Shown one piece after another: positions 25,631 through 33,494 of a stretch of DNA of 48,213 nucleotides. The stretch lies in contig JAFCCM010000009.1 of assembly GCA_017610225.1 (NCBI GenBank), forward strand, positions 1 through 48,213. The letters are read 5' to 3'. Below the pieces are notes generated by a model that was given only the letters and a program-made list of their open reading frames with translations, ran no database searches and was not told where the DNA came from. This stretch comes from Candidatus Aenigmatarchaeota archaeon. Lineage in GTDB: Archaea > Aenigmatarchaeota > Aenigmatarchaeia > CG10238-14. The first letter of the stretch is position 1. Each line of letters starts with the position of its first letter. Position numbers and translations under genes: made by a program.

Positions 25631-25703
25631 ATCCTCTCCCTTCGAACTTTATTCTTTCACGCTCTTCTCTCTATCCCATCTCATCTGTCCACCCAGAGAG
25701 CTC

Positions 25704-25883
25704 TCATTGCTTATCCTCGCTGTTCTCCCTTTTCAGGAACTCCTCCAACGCATCAGATGATATACGCCATAACTTTCCAGCCCTAACACCTTTCAGTCTA
25801 CCAGACCGCAACCAATTCTCCACAGTGTTGCGATGAACTCCTAGTTCCTTGATTACTTGGTTAATTGACTTATACTCGGTCAT
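25704..25883 (-). CDS. Excisionase-type helix-turn-helix protein, 59 aa
   Basis: ATG 25883 to TGA 25704. SINQVIKELGVHRNTVENWL and RSGRLKGVRAGKLWRI, then DALEEFLKRE, is the MerR-like HTH_17 (excisionase/DNA-binding) domain with its wing. These proteins bind DNA as excisionases, transcription regulators or restriction-modification controllers. It follows the HNH nuclease gene by only eight bases, so it may control that module or be a remnant of an integration module. The 73 bases downstream to the next gene hold only a short palindrome (GAGAGCTCTC). Confidence 0.85.
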   Translation of the reverse strand: MTEYKSINQVIKELGVHRNTVENWLRSGRLKGVRAGKLWRISSDALEEFLKRENSEDKQ

Positions 25884-25891
25884 ACCACAAC

Positions 25892-26977
25892 CTACCTACT
25901 GGATTTTCTCCGATTGTCCTCCTTGCACAGCATCTGGCAGTTTTCAGGAATAGTCTTGCCCCCAACACACCAAGGGGTAATGTGATCCGCTTCCATGGCA
26001 TCTATAGCAAAATGTTCTCTGCATACAGGACAAATACCTCGTTGTCTCTCATATGTTTCCCGTTTCTGGTTTGAGCTAAACTCACGGATATTCAGATGTC
26101 TTTCGTCTCTGTCTAAAATGTACTGGTAAATACCCTTCTTGTTCGTAACATCCTCGTCTTCCATGAGATTACCAATCTCATCGTCCAACTGTTTGGGGTC
26201 AAATTGCTTGTTACCGAAATTGTTGTAAAGGAGACCCCATGGAACCCCTTTCATCTCGTCTTTTCGTGGTTTCGGGAATGTGGCTTTCACCCAGTTAATA
26301 GCACCCTGAAAATAAAGCCATAGTTCATTGGCATTAGAATCGTGCTGATGGATTGACATATATTGCCTTACCTCACCATCGTTTATCCATTGCAATGCTG
26401 TCTGCAAGAAATCCTGATGGATAGGTGAGCCTTTTATGTAATCCTTTGCAAGCCCATAGGCTGCACAATTCGTCTTACTGAATTTGGACTTGGCGTCAGT
26501 TAACCATATCCCTGTGTAGACGGCATTCCGTAGCTCCTGTTTATTTAATTCCTTTCCTGCAAGGTTAACCACCTCAAACCAGTCTAACTTTTCCCTGTCA
26601 TTACCCTCGCAGAAATACACCATCAACTTGTAGTCAAGTATCTGCTCCCTTTCTGTATTGGTCAAGTTCTGGAAAGCCCGATTGTTTATAGAGAAGGTGC
26701 CTGCCACGTACCGGCAAAAACTAACTGTGCGTTGTTGCCCATCTAGTACCTCGAAACCATCATTGTCTCGGACTGCCCAGTACATCACGTTAAGAGGAAA
26801 GTCCTTCTGGATAGTGTTTATGACAGCATTGCGTTCCTTGTCATTATAGACAAACTCCCGCTGGTACTTCGGACGAATATCCAGTTTGCCTCCGTACCCG
26901 ATAACACCTTCCTCATCGTTATCAACATAATCCTTTACCACTTCTCGAATTGGTATTTTATGTAATTCTACTTTCAT
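25892..26977 (-). CDS. DUF262-HNH nuclease (GmrSD-like), restriction partner
   Basis: 361 aa. Residues 1-100 are a DUF262 (ParB/sulfiredoxin-like NTPase) domain: IRPKYQREFVYNDKERNAVI and GFEVLDGQQRTVSFCRYV with the DGQQR signature. The C-terminal 50 residues are an HNH endonuclease: CPVCREHF, EADHITPWCVGG, ENCQMLCKEDNRRK. This is the architecture of GmrSD-type modification-sensing or restriction nucleases. ATGA overlap with the EcoRI-like methyltransferase gene makes a restriction-modification pair likely. Confidence 0.9.
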   Translation of the reverse strand: MKVELHKIPIREVVKDYVDNDEEGVIGYGGKLDIRPKYQREFVYNDKERNAVINTIQKDFPLNVMYWAVRDNDGFEVLDGQQRTVSFCRYVAGTFSINNRAFQNLTNTEREQILDYKLMVYFCEGNDREKLDWFEVVNLAGKELNKQELRNAVYTGIWLTDAKSKFSKTNCAAYGLAKDYIKGSPIHQDFLQTALQWINDGEVRQYMSIHQHDSNANELWLYFQGAINWVKATFPKPRKDEMKGVPWGLLYNNFGNKQFDPKQLDDEIGNLMEDEDVTNKKGIYQYILDRDERHLNIREFSSNQKRETYERQRGICPVCREHFAIDAMEADHITPWCVGGKTIPENCQMLCKEDNRRKSSR

Positions 26978-27915
26978 TGTATCCTCCCTATTCGTTTGAT
27001 TAATATCCTGAAGTACGGACTCTTCCCTTTGATTACTAGGTCTTTTTCGTCATCACCTTTGCGAAACCTTACTATCTTGAACTGCTCAGGATTATGTTTA
27101 TCAAGAAACGAAATTGGAACACCCATCACACCATCCCAATCTTTCGGGATATCTGCAACCCTGTTGACATTGATAGCATCATAATTGTCATAGTGTGGAT
27201 ATTCTTCGGGTAAGTAGTGAGCATAGAGCGTCAGAGGTCTATGTCTGTAAGACACATCCAAGTTGGTGAACCATCGTGCAAATATCTTGACAACCCTGTA
27301 TCCAGATTGAGGACTAGAGTATCTATGCGGTGTAACAAATTCCATAGTTCCACCAGTATTCACACCTAGCCATATCTTGTTCTCTTTTATTAGCCCAAAT
27401 ATTTCTTTGTATGTGATGGCGTTGGCATTCCCAATAATTAGGAACTGCTTCTTGTACCTAATTAACTGGTCCACATACTCTCTGAATAAGGAAAAAGGTG
27501 GATTAGTAACAACTATATCTGCTTCTTTCAACAACTCAACACACTCAGGGCTGCGGAAGTCACCATCGCCATCAAGCAATGTCAGGATACCCCCATGTTT
27601 GAGAAGGTGCTCAATATCGGATAAGTCAATAGCCCCATCACCATTAGTATCTGGTACATCGGTAATCTCAAGCTTATAAGTCAACATCCCTCCACCAGTA
27701 TAGTGAGTGGTAATCAGCTTCCTCAGCCCTAAGAAGTTGAAATTCAGTGCAAAATACTTGAAAAAGTTGCTATCGTAGGGGTCATCACAATTACAAAAAA
27801 CAATCTTATCCTTGAATTGGTCTTTGTAGTACCACAGCTCTTTCTCTATATCCGTGAGCTGGGTATAAAACTCATCATTCTTGGCACTTTTGGCTTTATG
27901 TAGATTTTTATTCAT
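26974..27915 (-). CDS. EcoRI-like adenine-specific DNA methyltransferase
   Basis: 313 aa from ATG 27915, which follows GGAGGTTAGAGTG; the frame is open to 28026, but that stretch holds the promoter. SAKNDEFYTQLTDIEKEL, CNCDDPYDSNFF and VVTNPPFSLFREYVDQLI (NPPF catalytic motif) with FLIIGNANAITYKEIF are the signature of the EcoRI methylase family, which methylates adenine N6. It would protect DNA from the nuclease encoded next. Own promoter at 27943-27971. Confidence 0.92.
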   Translation of the reverse strand: MNKNLHKAKSAKNDEFYTQLTDIEKELWYYKDQFKDKIVFCNCDDPYDSNFFKYFALNFNFLGLRKLITTHYTGGGMLTYKLEITDVPDTNGDGAIDLSDIEHLLKHGGILTLLDGDGDFRSPECVELLKEADIVVTNPPFSLFREYVDQLIRYKKQFLIIGNANAITYKEIFGLIKENKIWLGVNTGGTMEFVTPHRYSSPQSGYRVVKIFARWFTNLDVSYRHRPLTLYAHYLPEEYPHYDNYDAINVNRVADIPKDWDGVMGVPISFLDKHNPEQFKIVRFRKGDDEKDLVIKGKSPYFRILIKRIGRIQ

Positions 27916-27942
27916 CACTCTAACCTCCGTAACTACATACAC

Positions 27943-27971
27943 AGCATAACACACTATCCCACATTTGTCAA
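27943..27971 (-). promoter_or_regulatory. sigma-70-like promoter of the restriction-modification module
   Basis: Minus strand: TTGACA (27966-27971), 17 bases, TATGCT (27943-27948), placing the transcript start shortly before the ribosome site of the methyltransferase. It has no GTCAA half, so it lacks the dyad of the early promoters. It lets the module be expressed independently of the glycan genes upstream. Confidence 0.75.
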
Positions 27972-28239
27972 TACCTTTTCGGGTTGTTTTTGTATATACT
28001 TTCCAATAATTTACAATATTCATCAATTATCGTATCCCATGTGAACAGTTCCAATGTTCGCTTTCTACAAACCTCAGCCATTTGTCTAGCCTCATCCTCA
28101 TTGTCCAGTACCCAAGATAAAGCTCTCCCTATATCACCCACACCCCCTGGTGTAACCAGTAATCCAGTTACTCCTGTTTGCACTATTTCCCCTGTTCCTC
28201 CAACAGCGGAAAAGATGTTGCCCACACTATTATTCTCAT
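27968..28239 (-). pseudogene. GT4 glycosyltransferase with a large internal deletion
   Basis: ATG 28239 opens MRIIVWATSFP, the standard GT4 N-terminus. Within a few codons the other frame (from GTG 28225) reads SAVGGTGEIVQTGVTGLLV, then TPGG and FTWDTIIDEYCKLLESIY, the standard GT4 C-terminus. About 250-280 residues between are missing and the two ends are out of frame. Both ends of GT4 proteins commonly carry a VGG or GGT stretch, so the deletion may have joined short homologous sequences. The restriction-modification promoter begins right at its end. Confidence 0.8.
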
Positions 28240-28241
28240 AA

Positions 28242-28970
28242 TTATGATCTTCCCAGTAGTTCCACCTTACACCTCCACTTTATCACGCCAAAAGCAACAC
28301 CTAGACCATGAACTACAGGATTGAGACTTGAGTTCTGTGAGAACTGACGATGGTATATGACACTTACTGGTACTTCATGTATCCTGAAACCCATTTTCCT
28401 AGCCTTGACTAATGTCTCAACACTAAAAGAGAACCCAGTTTCAGTTATATTTATTTTACGAACAGCATCCCGACTAAATGCTCTAAAACCACATTGCGTA
28501 TCGGACAGCTTCTGCTTGCTTCCTACATTATATAACCAAGTAATCGCCTTTATTCCAAATCTGCGATAAGGGGGGATATTACTCATACTCCCATCAACAA
28601 ATCTTGTTCCAATCACCATATCAGCTTTCCTATCTATTATTGGCTTTAATAGCTCTGGTATGTCATTAGGACTATGTTGCCCATCACCATCAAGTATTAC
28701 TACAATATCATAACCCCGCAATAATACTTCCTTCATACCTAACCGTGTACTTGTCCCAACACCCCTTCTATTAGGGTGTTGGATTACAATAGCGCCTGAT
28801 TTTTTAGCCACATACGCCGTTGCATCACTAGAATAATCGTCAACAACAATGACCGCAGTAACGAAATAGTTAGCATTAAGTACTACAGCTGCTATATTTT
28901 GCTCTTCATTGTAACAGGGAATTACTGCTACCGTGTATATCACTTTATCCCCATCTTCTTGTTCCGACAT
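28242..28970 (-). CDS. Polyprenyl-phosphate glycosyltransferase (GT2, DPM1-like)
   Basis: 242 aa soluble GT-A enzyme: VAVIPCYNEEQNIAAVV, VIVVDDYSSDAT, VVILDGDGQHSP (DxD), GTRFVDGSMSN and SDTQCGFRAFSR match dolichol/undecaprenyl-phosphate mannose- or glucose-transferases. No C-terminal membrane helices of the GtrB type. It would load a sugar onto a polyprenyl phosphate, the donor used by GT-C enzymes. The ATG at 28970 overlaps the upstream gene by 31 bases; GTG 28946 would give a GTGA overlap and keeps all motifs. Confidence 0.9.
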   Translation of the reverse strand: MSEQEDGDKVIYTVAVIPCYNEEQNIAAVVLNANYFVTAVIVVDDYSSDATAYVAKKSGAIVIQHPNRRGVGTSTRLGMKEVLLRGYDIVVILDGDGQHSPNDIPELLKPIIDRKADMVIGTRFVDGSMSNIPPYRRFGIKAITWLYNVGSKQKLSDTQCGFRAFSRDAVRKINITETGFSFSVETLVKARKMGFRIHEVPVSVIYHRQFSQNSSLNPVVHGLGVAFGVIKWRCKVELLGRS

Positions 28971-31273
28971 TCCTGATGTAGCATGTACTTAATCGCGGTC
29001 TCAGCATCTATTCCCCTCTTATCAGCTATCGTTAGTATCAGAGCATAACCAATAACCAAATGAGCGACTTGGACTCTACTAGATGATGGACCCTCAGGCT
29101 TGCCTTCGCTTTTAATGATAATGTCGGCATTCTTACCTAGCGGAGTATCACTGTTTTCGGTAATAGCTATCGTCTTCGCTCCTTTGTCTTTTGCTATTCT
29201 CAGCAACTCAAACACAAATCCGGTACCTCCGCTGGCACTAACCCCCAATACTACATCTCTTGAACTAATAGCACGTCCAAAGTACTCAGCTAACGCGTAC
29301 TCATCCTCAAATGCTCCCTTGGCAAAGCTTACAGGCTGGGCAAAGGCGAAATCGTTAGTAAATACCATAACAGGCAACCCTGTCTCTTGTGCCTGACCAG
29401 CTATTTCCTTTGCAACTAAAGCACTAGCACCAGCGCCGCAGGTTATTAACTTTCCACCTTGACTCACACAATCTATAATCATATCTACCGCTTCCAGTAT
29501 AGAACTAGCAACAGAGCTCCTAGTTGCCTGTAGAGCGTCAAGACATCCATCGAAGCAAGCTAATACTTTATCACTATCCGTAACACAGTTACTTAAATCT
29601 ATGGATACCATCAATGGTTTACTGACATCGATTATTTGACCAACAGAGTCCAGCAGTATCAGATGATTGTACTTGTGTTCACTGAATACCAATGTCGTTC
29701 CAGGTATATCGTCTACGGGGTTGTTTTCGTTCGTCAAAGCATTTATGAGACTGGTTTTGCCGGAGTTGTGTGATAGTATGCCATTGGCAAGAAAGAAGTT
29801 CCCGTACTTCGGTACATTGATATCATATGTATCTTTTACTCCTATTAACTCTATATGTGTAATCCGTACTGGATGTATACAGTCCCCTGTAGGACATTGT
29901 GTTAGAGAGAGCAGGTTGGCCGTATCCCCGTAACTTATATGATGGGTACAAGCCAGTTGCACTTTTTCTCGTATACTAGGCCGATTGGCTGTAACTAATA
30001 TCAGTTGTCTACCGGTAGCTACAAATGCCTTCAATTTCTCTACTTGCCAGTCGTATATAGCCCCTTTCACCTCTATGTAACAACCATTCTGCAACTTTAT
30101 GTCTGGTGTATATGTTAGTGATTTACCCCCGACTACAAGTCGTATTCTTTCTGGCTCATATTCATAACAGACCTTGTTCCGGGCTAGCGTCTTACAAACC
30201 TCCTCCTCCCAAGAACTACGCACTGAATGGTCTAGTTCACCCACATAATAGGGTTTGGGGTAAAAAATCTTACCATATGATGGGTTACGGCTTCCACTGA
30301 ACGCTATAGATAGCTTGCGTTTTATCTCATCACTACGTTCCTCACCATAACATTCTGCCAACGTCTTCCCTTTACGGTACGAACCTTTTGGACTTAATGG
30401 TTGTATTCTTCGCATATGCTCTCTTAGTCCTGCCATATAAGCTAGATTACTTCTGCGGGTTACCGTTGCTTTGGCAACATACCCCTTATTACTACTGGGG
30501 TTGTCGGCAAGAAATCTCTTCCTCCCCCTTTTCTGTTGCTGTAACCTTGCCCCCTTAGTGAACGCACCCTTACCTCTTTTCTCACTAGACCAGTCCAACC
30601 AAGCTGTTATTACAGATTCGTCCTCGGTGATAATGGAATCCCCTACCTTCAAGTTGCCGACACGTACCTCCTCTAGTTTTCCTCCAACGTTGGTAAAAAA
30701 TCTATGATCCTGTGATGGTTCAATAGTTCTCCCGTCTTCCAAAGTAATCCTGTGAATTTCCTTGTACCCCGTTCTCACGATCTTGGCAATATTCGTGACT
30801 ACCTCATCAGCTACTGGATTATAAGACAGCAATAGAATAGACCTCGGTGTATTTTTGTAGGTCTTCTTCTCCGCAAGTTCTCTCAAAGGGTACCTTGCAT
30901 ATCCGTGTTGGCTAGGCACTTTTTTAGCTATAATCTCCGTATCACCGGATAAACAGTTGAAAACACCCAACACACCAACTCTGTCAGCATTAACCCATTG
31001 CTTTAACCGGAACTCTATCTCGGGTAAACCCCTTCCTTGTATTAAGGATGCAGGAATAACCTCACCGGGTAGTTCTTCAGTTAACTCCAATATCCGTTCT
31101 TTGCTTATAGTATCCGTCTTATTTAGCACAGTAAAATGGGATAAGCCCTCTATTGCACTATAGAACATAGATAGGGTTGCCAGTTGAGGGTCACAGGCGT
31201 TGCATACAATTATTGCTGCATCTATATCGGATAACTCTCCAACCAGTTTCTTGGTCACTCGTTTAATACTCAA
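28940..31273 (-). CDS. Circularly permuted GTPase fused to SIS domain, interrupted by an intein
   Basis: 777 codons before splicing, about 380 aa after removal of residues 107-503. GTPase motifs come in permuted order: TVLNKTD (G4, residues 48-54), PASLIQG (G5-like), GVFN+SGKTSLINAL (G1, split by the intein), DDIPGTT (G2) and LLDSVGQ (G3), as in YlqF/RsgA-type GTPases. Residues about 565-770 are a SIS sugar-phosphate isomerase-like domain (KLITCGAGASALVAKEIAGQ, GVSASGGTGFVFELL, EGPSSSRVQ), closest by eye to GmhA/MurQ types. TTG start behind AGGAG, with a four-base TTGA overlap with the membrane protein gene. Function of the fusion unknown. Confidence 0.85.
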   Translation of the reverse strand: MSIKRVTKKLVGELSDIDAAIIVCNACDPQLATLSMFYSAIEGLSHFTVLNKTDTISKERILELTEELPGEVIPASLIQGRGLPEIEFRLKQWVNADRVGVLGVFNCLSGDTEIIAKKVPSQHGYARYPLRELAEKKTYKNTPRSILLLSYNPVADEVVTNIAKIVRTGYKEIHRITLEDGRTIEPSQDHRFFTNVGGKLEEVRVGNLKVGDSIITEDESVITAWLDWSSEKRGKGAFTKGARLQQQKRGRKRFLADNPSSNKGYVAKATVTRRSNLAYMAGLREHMRRIQPLSPKGSYRKGKTLAECYGEERSDEIKRKLSIAFSGSRNPSYGKIFYPKPYYVGELDHSVRSSWEEEVCKTLARNKVCYEYEPERIRLVVGGKSLTYTPDIKLQNGCYIEVKGAIYDWQVEKLKAFVATGRQLILVTANRPSIREKVQLACTHHISYGDTANLLSLTQCPTGDCIHPVRITHIELIGVKDTYDINVPKYGNFFLANGILSHNSGKTSLINALTNENNPVDDIPGTTLVFSEHKYNHLILLDSVGQIIDVSKPLMVSIDLSNCVTDSDKVLACFDGCLDALQATRSSVASSILEAVDMIIDCVSQGGKLITCGAGASALVAKEIAGQAQETGLPVMVFTNDFAFAQPVSFAKGAFEDEYALAEYFGRAISSRDVVLGVSASGGTGFVFELLRIAKDKGAKTIAITENSDTPLGKNADIIIKSEGKPEGPSSSRVQVAHLVIGYALILTIADKRGIDAETAIKYMLHQECRNKKMGIK
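29765..30955 (-). mobile_element. Intein with PD-(D/E)XK-type nuclease and NUMOD3-like module, 397 aa
   Basis: Inserted exactly in the GTPase P-loop between Asn106 and Ser504. Splicing features: Cys1 in CLSGDTEI (block A), IEPSQDHRFF (block B, SxxH), TYDINVPKYGNFFLANG (block F) and ILSHN with Ser+1 (block G). In the centre, RKGKTLAECYGEERSDEIKR and SRNPSYGK resemble a NUMOD3 DNA-binding module. SSWEEEVCKTLARN, LTYTPDIKL and YIEVKG give an E...PD...ExK layout of a PD-(D/E)XK or Vsr-like nuclease. No LAGLIDADG or HNH motif is present. All splice residues look intact. Confidence 0.88.
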
Positions 31274-32427
31274 TCTATTCTCCTGAACACCAAATCAGAT
31301 TTAACCGCGTCAACAGTAGATACACCAGCCAACATCCACCAGATAGGAGCAAGCTGTGTCCAAATAAAATGGTCAAATACACTAAGAATTAATATTAACG
31401 ACCAAGCATATTTCCACTTTGTTTTTACTAAACACCATATAGATACCCACAACCACGCCAATCCTGCCAGTATCCCTGGCCACCCTAACTGCTGGACAAT
31501 TATTAGCGGGACATTATGAACGGTATACACTGTAAACCCTGTCAGATTATACCCCTCCCCAAGTGGTTTTATATCTGTGATTGCATCCTTTATTGTTACC
31601 CCTCGTATGGTCAATGGTGACATTTTGGTTACTCCACCATCTGATGCAGGATAAGACGCCATAGGTTCATGTTGGATAGTTTTGATAGTGTAGGAGTATA
31701 ACGACTGCCCCCACCCAAAGATGAATATAGCAACAACTGATAGAACAATTGCAATACTTATAGTCGCTAACTTCTTGCTCCAGTCCCTCCTTATTAGTAC
31801 TACAACCCCTAGCGTCCCCATTGCGAACATTGCCTCTGGAGCACCTGAAAAGAGTAAGGCTACTATTGCTAATCCTGCCAGCAACCACCGCCATTTGTGG
31901 ATAAACAGGGCAGTCCCCATAAGAATGTAACCCGTAGCAATATCAAAATTTTGCTCAAAAACAAATCCACCTGTTGCTTGTCCTGGAGATATTAATCCGT
32001 AAATAATGATTCCCAATGATGCAATACTAACTCCGATAGCCAGTGGAAAAAATACCTCTTTACCCAGAACTCTTGACACCAGATATGTGGCAAATAACAC
32101 CAGCCCCATCCCTAGTGGAGCAATCTTGCCTTGCCAGCTATCAGCAGTAACCCCTGATAGCCCTATTAATCCAACTATAACAAGAAGAGGAATAACTAAT
32201 CTCTTATTCCCCCATCCTATGTCTTTAATCTTATTCCAGTTGTAAAGCAGGAACATTCCTGTCCCCATAATTAGAAGCAGATAGCCGAAGGCGGGTAAGA
32301 AAAAGAGGGTTTCCCCTCTACTATCTGTTGCTAAATTAGTCAGCCACTGGTTATGAATAGGTGATAGAGCAAGACCAGAACCAATAACGATTGCCCAAAT
32401 TCTATCCTTAGTAAGGACATCTTTCAT
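31270..32427 (-). CDS. O-antigen ligase/polymerase-like membrane protein
   Basis: 385 aa with roughly ten hydrophobic spans and one larger loop (about residues 245-300, TIKTIQHEPMASYPASDGG). The stretch VYTVHNVPLIIVQQLGWPGI resembles the conserved HN...xxGxxG region after the large loop of Wzy/WaaL family proteins, which join lipid-linked sugars outside the membrane. First gene of the island in transcription order, nine bases after the structural arm. Confidence 0.7.
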   Translation of the reverse strand: MKDVLTKDRIWAIVIGSGLALSPIHNQWLTNLATDSRGETLFFLPAFGYLLLIMGTGMFLLYNWNKIKDIGWGNKRLVIPLLVIVGLIGLSGVTADSWQGKIAPLGMGLVLFATYLVSRVLGKEVFFPLAIGVSIASLGIIIYGLISPGQATGGFVFEQNFDIATGYILMGTALFIHKWRWLLAGLAIVALLFSGAPEAMFAMGTLGVVVLIRRDWSKKLATISIAIVLSVVAIFIFGWGQSLYSYTIKTIQHEPMASYPASDGGVTKMSPLTIRGVTIKDAITDIKPLGEGYNLTGFTVYTVHNVPLIIVQQLGWPGILAGLAWLWVSIWCLVKTKWKYAWSLILILSVFDHFIWTQLAPIWWMLAGVSTVDAVKSDLVFRRID

Positions 32428-32435
32428 TGGTAATC

Positions 32436-32834
32436 TTACCCCTGATTACCATTATTATGCTGGTTCAGTGTTACCCCCAATAACTTATCTCCTAACTCTG
32501 GTATTCCCTTTATCAAGTCCCGAATCACACCAGTACCCCCATGAATAGTCATTTTCGCCTTGTTTGTTGTGTAGTTATAACGGAAGAATATGTCGATGTG
32601 TGACGTATCTCCCCAAATCCAAGCCCAAGCATCTGAGGCAAGCATATCCCAACTCAACTCCATGTCAGGATAAACCTCATAGTACTCAGTTAAAACCTTG
32701 CTGGAAAAGTCATCACCCTGTATTGGATCCGTAGATGATTTATGGAATGCTCCTTTTGTGTACTTTCGGGTAATACGAATACAGTCTTCCACAGCACGAA
32801 CAGACAGGATATCACCAGTATAATTAGTTTTCAT
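32436..32834 (-). CDS. Hypothetical protein, 132 aa
   Basis: Soluble mixed protein: SVRAVEDCIRITRKYTKGAF, ELSWDMLASDAWAWIWGD, then FRYNYTTNKAKMTIHGGTG with strands and an Asn-rich end. It has the look of a small virion or DNA-associated protein but matches no family I know. It overlaps the preceding gene by eleven bases and is the last gene of the structural arm. Confidence 0.65.
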   Translation of the reverse strand: MKTNYTGDILSVRAVEDCIRITRKYTKGAFHKSSTDPIQGDDFSSKVLTEYYEVYPDMELSWDMLASDAWAWIWGDTSHIDIFFRYNYTTNKAKMTIHGGTGVIRDLIKGIPELGDKLLGVTLNQHNNGNQG

Positions 32835-33225
32835 TTGGTATCTCCTTCTCAGCTAAAGCAATAAACCAAGCCTCATCCAATCCCACCTCAGATGCCAGTT
32901 CCCTAAAATCACTGTCCTTGCGATATTCTCGTAGTAAGGCGTCCACGGTTACAGGCTCCTTTTTCTTATGGAGTTTGTTGGCTCCTTTACGCATCTCTAC
33001 ATGAGCATTATCTTCCAACGTTTTACGTAATTTGCTAGATTTGAGCCGTCCTTGGTGAAGTGAATCCCGTAGAACTTTTATCTGGTTACCTGTGCCCATA
33101 GCTTGGAGAGCATTGTACCCTGCTCGATGCATCCTCTTTCTCTCAGCTTCGGAAATATTTACTAGTTCCCCGTTTCTGAACACCTTACCAGTCTGTTCAA
33201 ACCGTTCTTTATCTCGTTTACTCAT
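32824..33225 (-). CDS. Basic hypothetical protein, 133 aa
   Basis: Very basic N-terminal two thirds (SKRDKERFEQTGKVFRNGE, RKGANKLHKKKEP) and an acidic helical end (ASEVGLDEAWFIALAEKEIP). The middle (VLRDSLHQGRLKSSKLRKTL) should be helical. Likely nucleic-acid or capsid associated; no domain recognised. Overlaps both neighbours. Confidence 0.65.
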   Translation of the reverse strand: MSKRDKERFEQTGKVFRNGELVNISEAERKRMHRAGYNALQAMGTGNQIKVLRDSLHQGRLKSSKLRKTLEDNAHVEMRKGANKLHKKKEPVTVDALLREYRKDSDFRELASEVGLDEAWFIALAEKEIPNEN

Positions 33226-33481
33226 CTGTTTTGCTTCCTTTCGACGGCGTTAAAGCGCCATATATCGCCACTGGCCAGAACAACCACAGGGCAAACATCA
33301 CTAAAGCCACTGATGTTTTACTGCCAACAAAATTGCCAGTAGATGCTATTTTATGCTGAGTATCAAGAGACGCTGAGTATAGCTTGGAACGGACCCGATG
33401 AGTAAGAATGTCAAGAAGAGCAATAGCACATATCCCAACACCGAAGTAAATAGCCAGAACTAAGAATATTATATCCGTCAT
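33218..33481 (-). CDS. Two-span membrane protein, 87 aa
   Basis: Hydrophobic spans at about residues 2-25 (DIIFLVLAIYFGVGICAIAL) and 55-76 (VALVMFALWLFWPVAIYGAL), joined by a basic loop (DILTHRVRSKLYSA). Charged ends. ATG behind GGAGATGTAG. Probably a minor membrane component of the virion or its assembly site. Confidence 0.65.
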   Translation of the reverse strand: MTDIIFLVLAIYFGVGICAIALLDILTHRVRSKLYSASLDTQHKIASTGNFVGSKTSVALVMFALWLFWPVAIYGALTPSKGSKTDE

Positions 33482-33494
33482 CTACATCTCCTCC

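Noticed and set aside
25690..25710. Terminator at the GAGAGCTCTC palindrome after the HTH gene
   Set aside because: Only five base pairs per arm without a loop or T run.
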